Below the pieces are notes generated by a model that was given only the letters and a program-made list of their open reading frames with translations, ran no database searches and was not told the DNA's origin. From Aliiglaciecola sp. LCG003 (GTDB lineage Bacteria > Pseudomonadota > Gammaproteobacteria > Enterobacterales > Alteromonadaceae), in contig NZ_CP128185.1 of assembly GCF_030316135.1 (NCBI RefSeq), forward strand, positions 1,240,001 through 1,304,000: a stretch of 64,000 bases of DNA, written 5' to 3'. Position numbers and translations under genes: made by a program. Each line of letters begins with the position of its first letter. Position 1 is the first letter of the stretch. Below are positions 24,847 through 33,607 of the stretch, in pieces.

Positions 24847-26450
24847 TTGCCTTCTCTGATAAAATGCTCATTAAGTTGGGCTAAATCTACTCTGTATATC
24901 TCTATCGCAGTATTAGGCTGCTGTGTGTATGTCTCAAATATCTTGTTGAATACCTTAGGAAATCTATCAACCATGTTTAGTGCAGGATCATTCATACGAG
25001 CAAATTTGCCAAAGGTGACCAAATACTCGGTATTGTACTTCAACATGCGCTCGATACTTTGCTGGTTGTTCGGGTCATTAAGTAATGGGATAGAACGGCG
25101 TTGCAATGTGTGGGGTAATACGCCCCAGTCCACAGTTGCGACTACAGCGTTCTTGGGGATTTCTATATCTACAAAGCCTTTTAGAGCACTTATTGCTGAG
25201 GATTCATCTCGAAACTTGTCTGTTTGCTCAACATGCCTAAGTAAATTAGGTGAGGCCAACACCAACAATGCACTAACGAGTAATAATGCTCCTGTTTGAG
25301 CAGGGCGTTTTAACTTTCCTAACCAAGCAAAGTTGACGCATTTATATATACCAAATCCCATCATCACTATTATGAAAGGCAGCATAGGTATCCAATAGCG
25401 ATATACGATGTGTAATGTTTTAGTCAGTAATATATCTTTACCAATGAACGCCATAGACAGTCCAACATAAAGTAACTCTAATTTATTTGCTCGTTTTGCC
25501 CAAGGCCCTAATCCCAAAGCTACTAAAACGAGCATAACGACTGTTATGACGTGGCGGTTTAGGGTACTCAAACCGCCATACCATGACTCAAACAGAGCGC
25601 CGAAAAACATACTGGTACGTAATAATGGAAACTGCCAAGCAGCTTCGACACTCTCGGCTGACGCATCGCCAGGTAAGCCCTTAGCGTAGATGCTTAACCC
25701 TTTTAAACCAAAAAAGTAACCGTTGGCCATATTAAACGTATCAGGGGTATGAGCAAAATAATTCCTAGCTGTCCAAAGTATAAAAGGTAAACAAACCAAT
25801 CCGCCTATGACCAGCATTTTCGATATAGATAGTTTGAGTGTGTCGCGGTTGTGCTGAAAAGCATGGATAAGCAGCGCCAAACCTAGTGCAGCGCAAAAGA
25901 ATAAGCCCTGCAAGCGCACTAGTGACGAGAAGGCTACAAGGGCACAACACAGGAATAAAAATTTACGTTGCCCGCTCATATCATATTTCCGCCAGCACAA
26001 TAATGCAGCCATGGAAACGGTTAAGAATAACGAGTCAGAAATAAGCGCATAAAAATAGAGCATGAAAATGCTACTAGTGAGCACGAAAAATGGAGTGAAA
26101 AAACCAATCACACCGTATTTTTCGACTGAAAAATAGCGGCTGATTATCCATATTCCGAGTATTGAGATAACACCAATAAAACCTTGTAGGAACCAGAAAT
26201 CTTCGCCAAACAATGCTAAAGGCAACATAATTGCTATTGATGTACCGGGATAATACTGCAAATTAGGCTGGAAATTGAACCAATACTCCTGATGCTGCAA
26301 CATATTGGTTGCGGTTCCCAAGTATATGCCAGAGTCAGGATATTGAAGCCAGAGAGAAGGGATGGTAAATAGCAATATGGCACTTATGATCAAGAGCATA
26401 ATAATTTGAATTGATGATGGTTTTTTTACCACTGTTGTAGCCCTAAACAT
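24843..26450 (-). CDS. GT39/ArnT-like polytopic glycosyltransferase
   Basis: Membrane protein of 535 aa with about ten to twelve helices. It belongs to the GT-C superfamily (dolichyl-phosphate-mannose mannosyltransferase-like). After the first helix the sequence reads YPDSGIYLGTATNMLQHQEY, where GT-C enzymes carry the acidic catalytic motif, and a later helix boundary contains HIVYRYWIPMLPF. The C-terminal about 110 residues are soluble (VATVDWGVLPHTLQRR, EIYRVDL). Such enzymes transfer a sugar from a polyprenyl carrier onto polysaccharide, lipid or protein. It is convergent with the acyltransferase, sharing 4 bp. Confidence 0.78.
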   Translation of the reverse strand: MFRATTVVKKPSSIQIIMLLIISAILLFTIPSLWLQYPDSGIYLGTATNMLQHQEYWFNFQPNLQYYPGTSIAIMLPLALFGEDFWFLQGFIGVISILGIWIISRYFSVEKYGVIGFFTPFFVLTSSIFMLYFYALISDSLFLTVSMAALLCWRKYDMSGQRKFLFLCCALVAFSSLVRLQGLFFCAALGLALLIHAFQHNRDTLKLSISKMLVIGGLVCLPFILWTARNYFAHTPDTFNMANGYFFGLKGLSIYAKGLPGDASAESVEAAWQFPLLRTSMFFGALFESWYGGLSTLNRHVITVVMLVLVALGLGPWAKRANKLELLYVGLSMAFIGKDILLTKTLHIVYRYWIPMLPFIIVMMGFGIYKCVNFAWLGKLKRPAQTGALLLVSALLVLASPNLLRHVEQTDKFRDESSAISALKGFVDIEIPKNAVVATVDWGVLPHTLQRRSIPLLNDPNNQQSIERMLKYNTEYLVTFGKFARMNDPALNMVDRFPKVFNKIFETYTQQPNTAIEIYRVDLAQLNEHFIREGN

Positions 26451-26751
26451 TTATTTTCCATTTCAACGGCTTGAGTACCACACTGTTTGTGGATAACGCA
26501 CTGAGACCATTTCTGTGTGCTTTGAATTTTGAGATTTTCGTCACTAATCTAATCCGTTAGATAAATAATTCTGGTCAAAATACCATTAATAAGAGTTAAC
26601 TCAAACCTGATTAACTCGATTCAAAAAGCTTTTCTTATGATATTAATTTTTTAACTTTGTTTAATCTTCATCTCGTTACACTTTAACAGAATAAAGTGTT
26701 AGATTTGCACACAATTTATATCTATGTAATCACAATATTGAGAGGGAAAGA
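26451..26751. other. AT-rich intergenic region between divergent genes
   Basis: This 301-bp gap separates the leftward GT39-like gene from the rightward flippase and should hold promoters for both. It contains a perfect inverted repeat (ACACTTTA/TAAAGTGT, listed separately) and a GAGAGGG ribosome site just before the flippase GTG. I see no credible ORF, RNA gene or convincing -35/-10 pair. Confidence 0.6.
26678..26699. repeat. 8-bp inverted repeat in the promoter region
   Basis: ACACTTTA, six bases, then TAAAGTGT: arms are perfect complements. It lies 53 bp before the flippase start and is not followed by a T-run, so it is more likely an operator or chance palindrome than a terminator. Confidence 0.35.
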
Positions 26752-28191
26752 GTGTCAAAAGCTGGGGCATTAAAAATTCTTAGTAATGCAAAATATTTAT
26801 ATATGGCATTACTAATGTCGCAAGGATTGCGTTTCGTTTATATGCTCATTTTAGCTAGGCTTCTGGGTGCTGAGCTATATGGGCTTTATACATACGGGCA
26901 ATCTTGGTATTTGATGTTCTTGCCCCTTACCGGTCTTGGGTTGGGCGCCATGTTATCCAGGGAAGTGGGAAAAAGGAATGCCAACACTTCGCAGATAGTG
27001 AATCTAGTAGCTACAATTCGGATTGTAGCAGTCTTGGCGGTGGCGGCCATTTCAATGTTAACTGGTTTAATAGTCGCCGAAAATAGTTTTATTGCGTCAC
27101 TGTTGCTGGTTTTTTCCTTTGCCTTGATCGGAAAAGCTATGGTTATGTGGGCAAACCAAATGTTTCAAGCATTTGAGTCAACTCAATTAGTTTTTAAGAT
27201 AGAACGAGTTTTTAAACCTTGTGAGATAGCAATTAGTATTGTTGTTGCGATATTGACTGAGAACATATTATTAGTTGCCGTTGTTCATGCCTTTGCTCAG
27301 ATCGCTCAAGGTTTAGTAAGTGTCTATCTGGCCAATAAAAATCTGCAGAAAGTATCTCTTCTTTGGCATCCGAAGCTGATGATTTCAACTGTAGTAGGTC
27401 TGTTTCCTCTTGCGATAGCTGTTTTTGCGGGGCAATTCCTATTTTACGGTCCAATTGTGTTGGTAAAAAGATCGTTTAGTTCTGCCAGCGATTTAGGTAA
27501 TTTTTCGCTGTTGATTCAATTGTTTATTGTCATCATTGCTTTATTTTCATCAATAACAAGCGCAGCCTTGCCAGCCTTGAGCCGATCCGCTTCAAGCAAT
27601 CGTAATAATTTGAATTTGTTCAGTCGAATAGCTATCTATGTGTCATGCATATTCGGAATTTTTCTATACATTGCGTCTTCATTGTTCGGTGAAAAACTAC
27701 TTGTTTTAGCGTTTGGTCACAAGTTCATTTTAGCAGGTCATTACTTAGCACTGATGATGCTGGTGCTAATACCCGCGACACTTACTAATTTACTAAATAG
27801 TGTTCAAATTTCACTAGAGCACAACGTAAAGGTATTAATTACTAACCTTTTGGGTGCAGCCACCTTGGTATTGAGCTTACCTTGGTTTGTTGCACAATAT
27901 GGTTTAGCGGGCGCTATATTTAGTCTGCAAGCAGCTTTCTTAGTTTCAGCGTCAATAGGTGTGATTTTCTTAACCAGAGAGCTTGTAATATCAATCAAAG
28001 ACGCCCTTGTGGTGCCTGCTATGCTATTAGGTATATTTGCACTGATATATTGGTTTGGCGTGAGTATTGAGCAAACTGAAATTGCTATGTTGGTTGGAGG
28101 GATGTGTTCAATTATAATTTTATGGTTTGTAGGGCTGAATTCAAAAGAGCGAAAATCTGTCAAATACAGATTTTCTAAGTTAAAGTTTTAA
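26752..28191 (+). CDS. Oligosaccharide flippase (Wzx/MOP family), second copy
   Basis: Polytopic membrane protein of 479 aa, about 12-14 helices. N-terminal features of the family: MALLMSQGLRFVYMLILARL, LGAELYGLYTYGQSWYLMFL and TGLGLGAMLSREVGKRNANT. The middle has LFPLAIAVFAGQFLFYGPIV. It is not closely similar by eye to the flippase at 19,548. The GTG start is preceded by GAGAGGG. The gene is AT-rich, unlike the first operon, and stands alone on the plus strand among minus-strand accessory genes, with 12 bp to the convergent neighbour. It probably serves the repeat unit built by the accessory block. Confidence 0.86.
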   Translation: MSKAGALKILSNAKYLYMALLMSQGLRFVYMLILARLLGAELYGLYTYGQSWYLMFLPLTGLGLGAMLSREVGKRNANTSQIVNLVATIRIVAVLAVAAISMLTGLIVAENSFIASLLLVFSFALIGKAMVMWANQMFQAFESTQLVFKIERVFKPCEIAISIVVAILTENILLVAVVHAFAQIAQGLVSVYLANKNLQKVSLLWHPKLMISTVVGLFPLAIAVFAGQFLFYGPIVLVKRSFSSASDLGNFSLLIQLFIVIIALFSSITSAALPALSRSASSNRNNLNLFSRIAIYVSCIFGIFLYIASSLFGEKLLVLAFGHKFILAGHYLALMMLVLIPATLTNLLNSVQISLEHNVKVLITNLLGAATLVLSLPWFVAQYGLAGAIFSLQAAFLVSASIGVIFLTRELVISIKDALVVPAMLLGIFALIYWFGVSIEQTEIAMLVGGMCSIIILWFVGLNSKERKSVKYRFSKLKF

Positions 28192-28203
28192 CTCAGATAT
28201 ATA

Positions 28204-29370
28204 TTACTGTTTAAGTAAGTCTAACAGGCTCGATTTTGTTTTTTGAATTGAGTAATTCTTAACAGACTGAATTATTTTCTCTGAGTTAAATGTGTTGGGG
28301 GTGAGTGCTTGAATCATTTTTGTCAGGGCTTCTTGATCATCAGATTCGCTCACTGTAAAACCATTTACACCTTCATTTATGAGATAGGGAACTCCGCCTT
28401 TGCGGTTACCTACAACCGCACAGCCACAGAAATTAGCTTCTAGATAGACCAAACCAAATGATTCATCATACTCGGATAAAAGCCAAAATAAATCCGCGCC
28501 AGAATAATAATCTACAAGTTGTTTCCGCTCTAACCCTTGAAGTATCAATACCGAACTTTGCAAGTTATGTCTCTCAACGTGAGATTTAAACTCATCTACA
28601 AATGGCCCATTCCCAATGACAATCCAGAATAATGGCTGTTTTTCACATAACTTTTTAAACAAGTGTAGTTTGCGCACATAGCCTTTTTTTGTAGTTAAAC
28701 GACTAACCGATAACAAAATTCTAGTATCCGTTTTAACGTTATATTTTTCACGCAAGTCTACTTTCAAAGGTGAAAACATGGATTCATCTATACCATTCGT
28801 AATAACTACAATTTTCTCTGTTAAATGAGATAATTGTGTCATCGAAACAAATTTGTGCTTCATGTAGTCACTGACTGCGATGATGTGTTTGCAGTGTTCC
28901 AGTAATTGAGTATATTTTTTCTTGAAGCCGAGCAATCTAAATATGGGTTCAGGTTTAATATAAATATTCTCTGGTTCGCTACCGTGTAAGTATACCCAGC
29001 ATTTAGCTTTTATATGTGCCGGGAAATATCGTGCAGCCACTAAACTTGCCCCTGTATCATTGACAATAATATCGTCAAACTGGTCTAGGTTTAGCTCACG
29101 TAGCGTTTTCCAAAAGCCTAAAAACCTGAAAGGCCATGCCGTATCTGCTTGTATTATAGGAAATGTTTCTTCTATGAGATGACCTTTATCTAAGGTCACT
29201 AGGGTAAGATTGCACTCATGCTGAATTAGTCGAGCAATATCCCGAGCCACTGAACCCGCGCCACCAACCTCAGGCGGGTACTGATAAGTTATTAACAGGA
29301 CATTTTTCAAGATTTTGTTCTTTCTGTTTTCATTTGACGATTGTTTAATACCAATGTTCAAGGTTGACAT
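28204..29370 (-). CDS. Glycosyltransferase family 4
   Basis: GT-B glycosyltransferase. The N-terminal domain starts KNVLLITYQYPPEVGGAGSV; the donor domain has ILLSVSRLTTKKGYVRKLHL, FWIVIGNGPFVDEF, VLILQGLERKQL and YDESFGLVYLEANFCGCAVV (EX7E). Start is uncertain: an ATG at 29,370 overlaps the sulfotransferase by 26 nt; ATGs at 29,397 and 29,403 and a TTG near 29,310 are alternatives, none with a strong ribosome site. The gene is the last of the leftward accessory operon and is notably AT-rich. Confidence 0.83.
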   Translation of the reverse strand: MSTLNIGIKQSSNENRKNKILKNVLLITYQYPPEVGGAGSVARDIARLIQHECNLTLVTLDKGHLIEETFPIIQADTAWPFRFLGFWKTLRELNLDQFDDIIVNDTGASLVAARYFPAHIKAKCWVYLHGSEPENIYIKPEPIFRLLGFKKKYTQLLEHCKHIIAVSDYMKHKFVSMTQLSHLTEKIVVITNGIDESMFSPLKVDLREKYNVKTDTRILLSVSRLTTKKGYVRKLHLFKKLCEKQPLFWIVIGNGPFVDEFKSHVERHNLQSSVLILQGLERKQLVDYYSGADLFWLLSEYDESFGLVYLEANFCGCAVVGNRKGGVPYLINEGVNGFTVSESDDQEALTKMIQALTPNTFNSEKIIQSVKNYSIQKTKSSLLDLLKQ

Positions 29371-30247
29371 TGAGCAGTTTTTCGAGTCTTTTGACATCAC
29401 CACTATAATGATTCTGGAGCATTGCTTTGGTAGCAGGATCTATCCGTGGCTTCTCGACTTTTTTCATGTTTTTTAACCTAACGTAATTCCTAATTTTCCA
29501 TCGTGTCGCTTTTGGTAGAAATAAGCTACCAATCGTACCCATCCATTTGGGGGGAGTAGTAACAAAATGAGTAAGCTTTGCAGATCTTGCTACCTTGCTT
29601 GGGTTGTGTACTTGAAATTCGGCTGGACAAATATGAGGTAAGCCTAAAAAATCTAATAGTCCGGTGTAACTTGCTTTATTATTATTTTTGAAATCATCAA
29701 ACCATATGATGTGAACATTTTCCTTACCCATAACCTTCAAATAATGTTCTACATGATCACAATATAATCCAAGACTTTGGTATCTAGTTGTATATTCCAA
29801 TCTAGCATTTTTAGGAATATTATCCCCAGTTATTCTCGATGGTTCCAGATCCCATGCTTCTTCAAAAGTATTTACTACTTCACGAGTACTGAATTTTGCC
29901 TCGTAGAACATTGAATAGGCTACTTCTACAGGGTTCCTTAGCATAATGACAACTTTAGAATCTGGCGATTTTTCTAAAAATTCATATGGTGCGGATTCTG
30001 AATACAAATAGGTTGGTGATGCATCCAACGCGTAAGTTTCATCATCCCATTCTTTAAACCAATTAAGGTAGGATTTTTCATTAATTAATTCAGCATAACG
30101 AACAAGATCTTTGCCAAAAAAAGTGAACTCCTTCTGCAATGGTGTGTAAATATCTGGGTGCGCCATCAAATGTCGCGCCATTGCTGTCGTACCGGATTTT
30201 GGTGCACCGACAATATATAAATTTGGATATCTTGCTAACGAGCTCAT
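29345..30247 (-). CDS. Sulfotransferase (PAPS-dependent)
   Basis: Protein of 300 aa of the Sulfotransfer_1 family. The 5'-phosphosulfate loop is YIVGAPKSGTTAMARHLM (about 10-27), and the 3'-phosphate site is VVIMLRNPVEVAYSMFYE (about 103-120). VHIIWFDDFKNN and GLLDFLGLPH complete the family pattern. It would transfer sulfate from PAPS to a sugar, so part of the EPS is probably sulfated, as is common in marine bacteria. The ATG follows directly after the upstream glycosyltransferase stop, with no gap. No PAPS-synthesis gene is in the window. Confidence 0.88.
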   Translation of the reverse strand: MSSLARYPNLYIVGAPKSGTTAMARHLMAHPDIYTPLQKEFTFFGKDLVRYAELINEKSYLNWFKEWDDETYALDASPTYLYSESAPYEFLEKSPDSKVVIMLRNPVEVAYSMFYEAKFSTREVVNTFEEAWDLEPSRITGDNIPKNARLEYTTRYQSLGLYCDHVEHYLKVMGKENVHIIWFDDFKNNNKASYTGLLDFLGLPHICPAEFQVHNPSKVARSAKLTHFVTTPPKWMGTIGSLFLPKATRWKIRNYVRLKNMKKVEKPRIDPATKAMLQNHYSGDVKRLEKLLNVNLEHWY

Positions 30248-31360
30248 CTAATTTAGGTCCGTAATAAGTGTGTTGAGGCTTTTGACTGATCGTTCAATAC
30301 GATACTTTTCACCTACTAATTTGGTAGCGTTGGTTTTCATGCTGGCATAATCATTTTCTGAAAGGTTGATTAGGGCTGTAATACCGCAGGCCATTTCTGA
30401 TGGCGATTGAGTTGCCACTAGGTAACCCGTCACGCCGTGCTCTACAATCTCTTTATTACCCGTAGGGCAATTTGTAATCACGGCAGGGACGCCCAAACAT
30501 TGGGCCTCTATTGCTGCGTTGCACAGTCCTTCATAATCGCTGTTTAGAACAAAAGCCTTAGCGTTGGAAACATAAGGATAAGGATTAGTGACAAATCCTT
30601 TGAAGCGTATTTTGTCTGCTATTCCTAATCCATGAGCTTGTTGCTCTAATTCTTTACGTAATGGTCCGTCACCTAAAATAAGTAATGGGATTTGTTTGTC
30701 TGGGCTCAATAACGCATAGGCCTCTATCAAAATGTCGTAGCGTTTTTGCTGGGTTAGAGAGCCAACGGATACTAAGTATGATCCATTGGCTGGGGTTTCA
30801 ACGCTGGTATCACTAGCCTTATCAACCAGAACATCAATGTTGAAACCATTGCGTATCATATAGGTTTTACCAGCTGCATAGGGATAGAAATCGACAAAGT
30901 TATCTTTTAATTCATCACATAGGACGATGTAAGCAGTAGCGTGTTGATACAGCCAATAGAAGATCTTTTTTCGCCAATCATCCTCTTGGTTAGCTGGGTT
31001 GTTCGCTACTCGCACAACCCAGCTCGTTTTTAATCGGCACAGTTTCAGCGCTAACCCGGTAAGCAGGCTCGGAAATGACCAAACACTGATGAGGATGTCT
31101 GGCTTTATCTGGAGCAAGTTTTTTATCAATAGCAAAAAGCACCAAGGAAGATACACCGCGGAGCGCTTTTGCAAGTCAACTAATTTAACATCATCAGGTA
31201 CAGGGTAAGTCACTACCTGATTCAATAATAAAACAGTAATCTCTAAATTCTCTCTATCCATATTGCACAGAAGATTACTCAGCGCTCGCTCGGCGCCGCC
31301 TTTTGAGAGGGTGCTACTGACAAAACACAGTTTTTTCTTTCTACTACCGGTTAACTGCAT
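30248..31360 (-). CDS. Glycosyltransferase family 4
   Basis: GT-B enzyme of 370 aa. N-terminal LCFVSSTLSKGGAERALSNL is the GGAER signature of GT4 capsule/EPS transferases (GumH/PglA-like). The donor domain has YLVSVGSLTQQKRYDILIEA, LLILGDGPLRKELE, IRFKGFVTNPYPYV and SDYEGLCNAAIEAQCLGVPA (EX7E). The ATG overlaps the stop of the GT2 gene upstream by 1 nt (TAATG). Probably adds an internal sugar of the repeat unit. Confidence 0.87.
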   Translation of the reverse strand: MQLTGSRKKKLCFVSSTLSKGGAERALSNLLCNMDRENLEITVLLLNQVVTYPVPDDVKLVDLQKRSAVYLPWCFLLLIKNLLQIKPDILISVWSFPSLLTGLALKLCRLKTSWVVRVANNPANQEDDWRKKIFYWLYQHATAYIVLCDELKDNFVDFYPYAAGKTYMIRNGFNIDVLVDKASDTSVETPANGSYLVSVGSLTQQKRYDILIEAYALLSPDKQIPLLILGDGPLRKELEQQAHGLGIADKIRFKGFVTNPYPYVSNAKAFVLNSDYEGLCNAAIEAQCLGVPAVITNCPTGNKEIVEHGVTGYLVATQSPSEMACGITALINLSENDYASMKTNATKLVGEKYRIERSVKSLNTLITDLN

Positions 31361-32331
31361 TATGACAAGTCCTGAGATTTAGTGTGCTTGGCAAGCAGCA
31401 ACTTTAGTTTTAAGTGGTCGGTGATCCGCTGGCGAATGTCATTCGATAGTATGGCCAAACATGGCAGGATCACATACTTCATTGGGCTGTTGCTTTGTTC
31501 GGATTGTCTTAGTTGGGTAAGCAGTTTGCTCACCAACTTATTGGGTGAGGCTTGGTCAATAAAATGTTGCAGTTCTTGTTCACAAAAATGGTCATGACCT
31601 TGGCGAACTCGATCATGATGTAGCTTATGGATATAGCGCCTTATTTTGTAGCGTTTTAGGCTCATACCACTGGTGATACTAGCATTATGAATACGGTATT
31701 GGAGTAGTGCGACTGGCAAGTTATGAATTTCAATTTCGGCATCAATTAATCTATATAAAAAGTCATAATCTTGCGCCGTAGATAAATTACGATAGCCTTT
31801 AATTTTGTCGTAGGCTTGCTTGGTAAACATCCAAGTGGGATGACATGCCACAGAGCAATAGGGGATCATCTTTTTCATCAGCGCATAATCTGACTGAAAA
31901 TATTGTTTGCCAAGCACATTGCCCAGTTCATCTATATTTTCTATGGCACTGCCCACCAAGCCTACCTGCTGATTTGCCAATAAGAACTGATATTGAACTT
32001 TCAGTCGTTCCTGATAGGCAACATCATCGGCATCCATTCTGGCGATAAAAGCACCTGTTGATTGCTCAATTCCCTTCATTAAAGATTTTGCCAAACCAAG
32101 ATTGCTGGCATTTTCAATAATGACTATTCGCCCATCACTAAGCTGTTTCTGATACAGATATTCTCGTATAGATAGGTTATTTGGGTCATCCAAAACTATG
32201 ATGAATTCAAAGTCTGCTAAGGTCTGTGCCAGAATTGAATCTACTGCTGCCCCGAACCAATCTAAGGGTTCTCGATAGCATGCCATTACAACGGAAACTA
32301 TAGGTGGCTTTGGGTTAAGATTATTGGTCAC
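31360..32331 (-). CDS. Glycosyltransferase family 2
   Basis: GT-A enzyme of 323 aa. Motifs: PIVSVVMACYREPLDWFGAA at the N-terminus, FIIVLDDPNN for nucleotide binding, FIARMDADDVAYQERL with the metal-binding DAD/DD, and CHPTWMFTKQAYDKIKGYRN followed by AQDYDFLYRLIDA, the ED-like catalytic region. GTG start at 32,331 overlaps the next upstream gene by 11 nt. It resembles rhamnosyl/galactosyl GT2 enzymes of O-antigen loci; specificity not determinable. Confidence 0.87.
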   Translation of the reverse strand: MTNNLNPKPPIVSVVMACYREPLDWFGAAVDSILAQTLADFEFIIVLDDPNNLSIREYLYQKQLSDGRIVIIENASNLGLAKSLMKGIEQSTGAFIARMDADDVAYQERLKVQYQFLLANQQVGLVGSAIENIDELGNVLGKQYFQSDYALMKKMIPYCSVACHPTWMFTKQAYDKIKGYRNLSTAQDYDFLYRLIDAEIEIHNLPVALLQYRIHNASITSGMSLKRYKIRRYIHKLHHDRVRQGHDHFCEQELQHFIDQASPNKLVSKLLTQLRQSEQSNSPMKYVILPCLAILSNDIRQRITDHLKLKLLLAKHTKSQDLS

Positions 32332-33577
32332 GGCGGTCTAAACCAATAAAAGGGGTGATTAAATACGCTGCATGTTTATGGATCATGTTGTCCCACAAAA
32401 ACTCAATGCCTGCGGCTTTTGCATTGTTTGCTATAGCCGCTCGACTTGTATTATCCATCAAACTGACTTGTTGAATAACATTCGCTAAAGCTTCGCTGCT
32501 CTTGGCTTTAAATAATATTGCTGTCTTGCCATCTTCGATAATATCAGGGGCGCCTGATTCATCTGAAGCACAACACAACATCCCAGCAGACATCGCCTCA
32601 AGCAAACTAACTGGTAAGCCCTCAGCGTCACCATCGGCCGTAACGATTGATGGCAAAACAAATAGATCTGCTTGGCTTAAAACACGAAATTTGTCTTGTC
32701 CATTTACGAATCCATGAAACTTTACGGAATTGGATAAGTTAAGGGCGTTGACCTGTTGTTTTATATCACCAAGTAAAGGGCCGTCACCCAACAAGTCTAG
32801 TTGGACAGGAATACCTTTGTTAAGCACATCCGCCATCGCATGAAGTAGATAGGTTACGCCCTTTTTTTCGGCCAAGCGGCCAACAAATACTAATCGTAGT
32901 TTCCCATCATTTACTTGCTGGTTTTCATCTGCGGAACAATCTGGCAAGTTCAGATCTACTCCCATTGGCAGCACGGTCGACTTAACTTCAATTTCGTCGC
33001 GGGTATTTGAGTCGAAAAAGTCTAGGGCTTGATTTCTTCCCCTGCTGCCTGCGAACGATATAGCTTTAAATTGGGGGAGAATTTTACGCACTAAATAATT
33101 GCCTAGAAAGGGGATTTTGCGCAAAATAGTGATATCAGCAGCGTGAGACGTTAACGTATGGGGAATCGAAAATTGGTTTGCAACACGGTTACACATCAGT
33201 CCCTGCGGAGTAAACCAATGGGAGTATATCAAGTCAATTTTATATTGCTGTACAATCCTACGAGTCGCGAAGTAACAAGCAGCCAATAAAAAAGGTACTT
33301 GAAATAAGCGTAGCGGTTTTTCTTTGATATTTGGCCAAATTGCCGGATAAACAAGAGTTTGAAAAGACTCAGGCTTGAAGTACTTATAGCGGTGTATATG
33401 GACTCCTTCCCAAACTTCATATTGACTCGCCTCTGGTGCATGTGGCACTAGAACATGCACATCAAAATCAGGGTAGTGTTTTTTTAAGTAGCGTGCCTGT
33501 TGCCAAACAAAATCAACCATGCCATCACCTTGATAACGTGGAAATGTAGACGCACAGATTAAAATTCGAGTTGTCAT
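32321..33577 (-). CDS. Glycosyltransferase family 4
   Basis: GT-B enzyme of about 418 aa. It opens TRILICASTFPRYQGDGMVD. The acceptor domain includes IYSHWFTPQGLMCNRVANQF, and the donor domain LRLVFVGRLAEKKGVTYLLH, LDLLGDGPLLGDIKQQV, VKFHGFVNGQDKFR and ADGDAEGLPVSLLEAMSAGM (EX7E). I place the start at the ATG at 33,577; a TTG at 33,586 is nearer to the AGGGA ribosome site and is possible. The gene overlaps the downstream GT2 by 11 nt. Confidence 0.86.
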   Translation of the reverse strand: MTTRILICASTFPRYQGDGMVDFVWQQARYLKKHYPDFDVHVLVPHAPEASQYEVWEGVHIHRYKYFKPESFQTLVYPAIWPNIKEKPLRLFQVPFLLAACYFATRRIVQQYKIDLIYSHWFTPQGLMCNRVANQFSIPHTLTSHAADITILRKIPFLGNYLVRKILPQFKAISFAGSRGRNQALDFFDSNTRDEIEVKSTVLPMGVDLNLPDCSADENQQVNDGKLRLVFVGRLAEKKGVTYLLHAMADVLNKGIPVQLDLLGDGPLLGDIKQQVNALNLSNSVKFHGFVNGQDKFRVLSQADLFVLPSIVTADGDAEGLPVSLLEAMSAGMLCCASDESGAPDIIEDGKTAILFKAKSSEALANVIQQVSLMDNTSRAAIANNAKAAGIEFLWDNMIHKHAAYLITPFIGLDRRDQ

Positions 33578-33607
33578 ATTTAGCAATTCATCCCTGGACC
33601 TAGAAAG

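Noticed and set aside
26678-26699. Rho-independent terminator
   Set aside because: No T-run follows the inverted repeat, and it lies upstream of both divergent genes.
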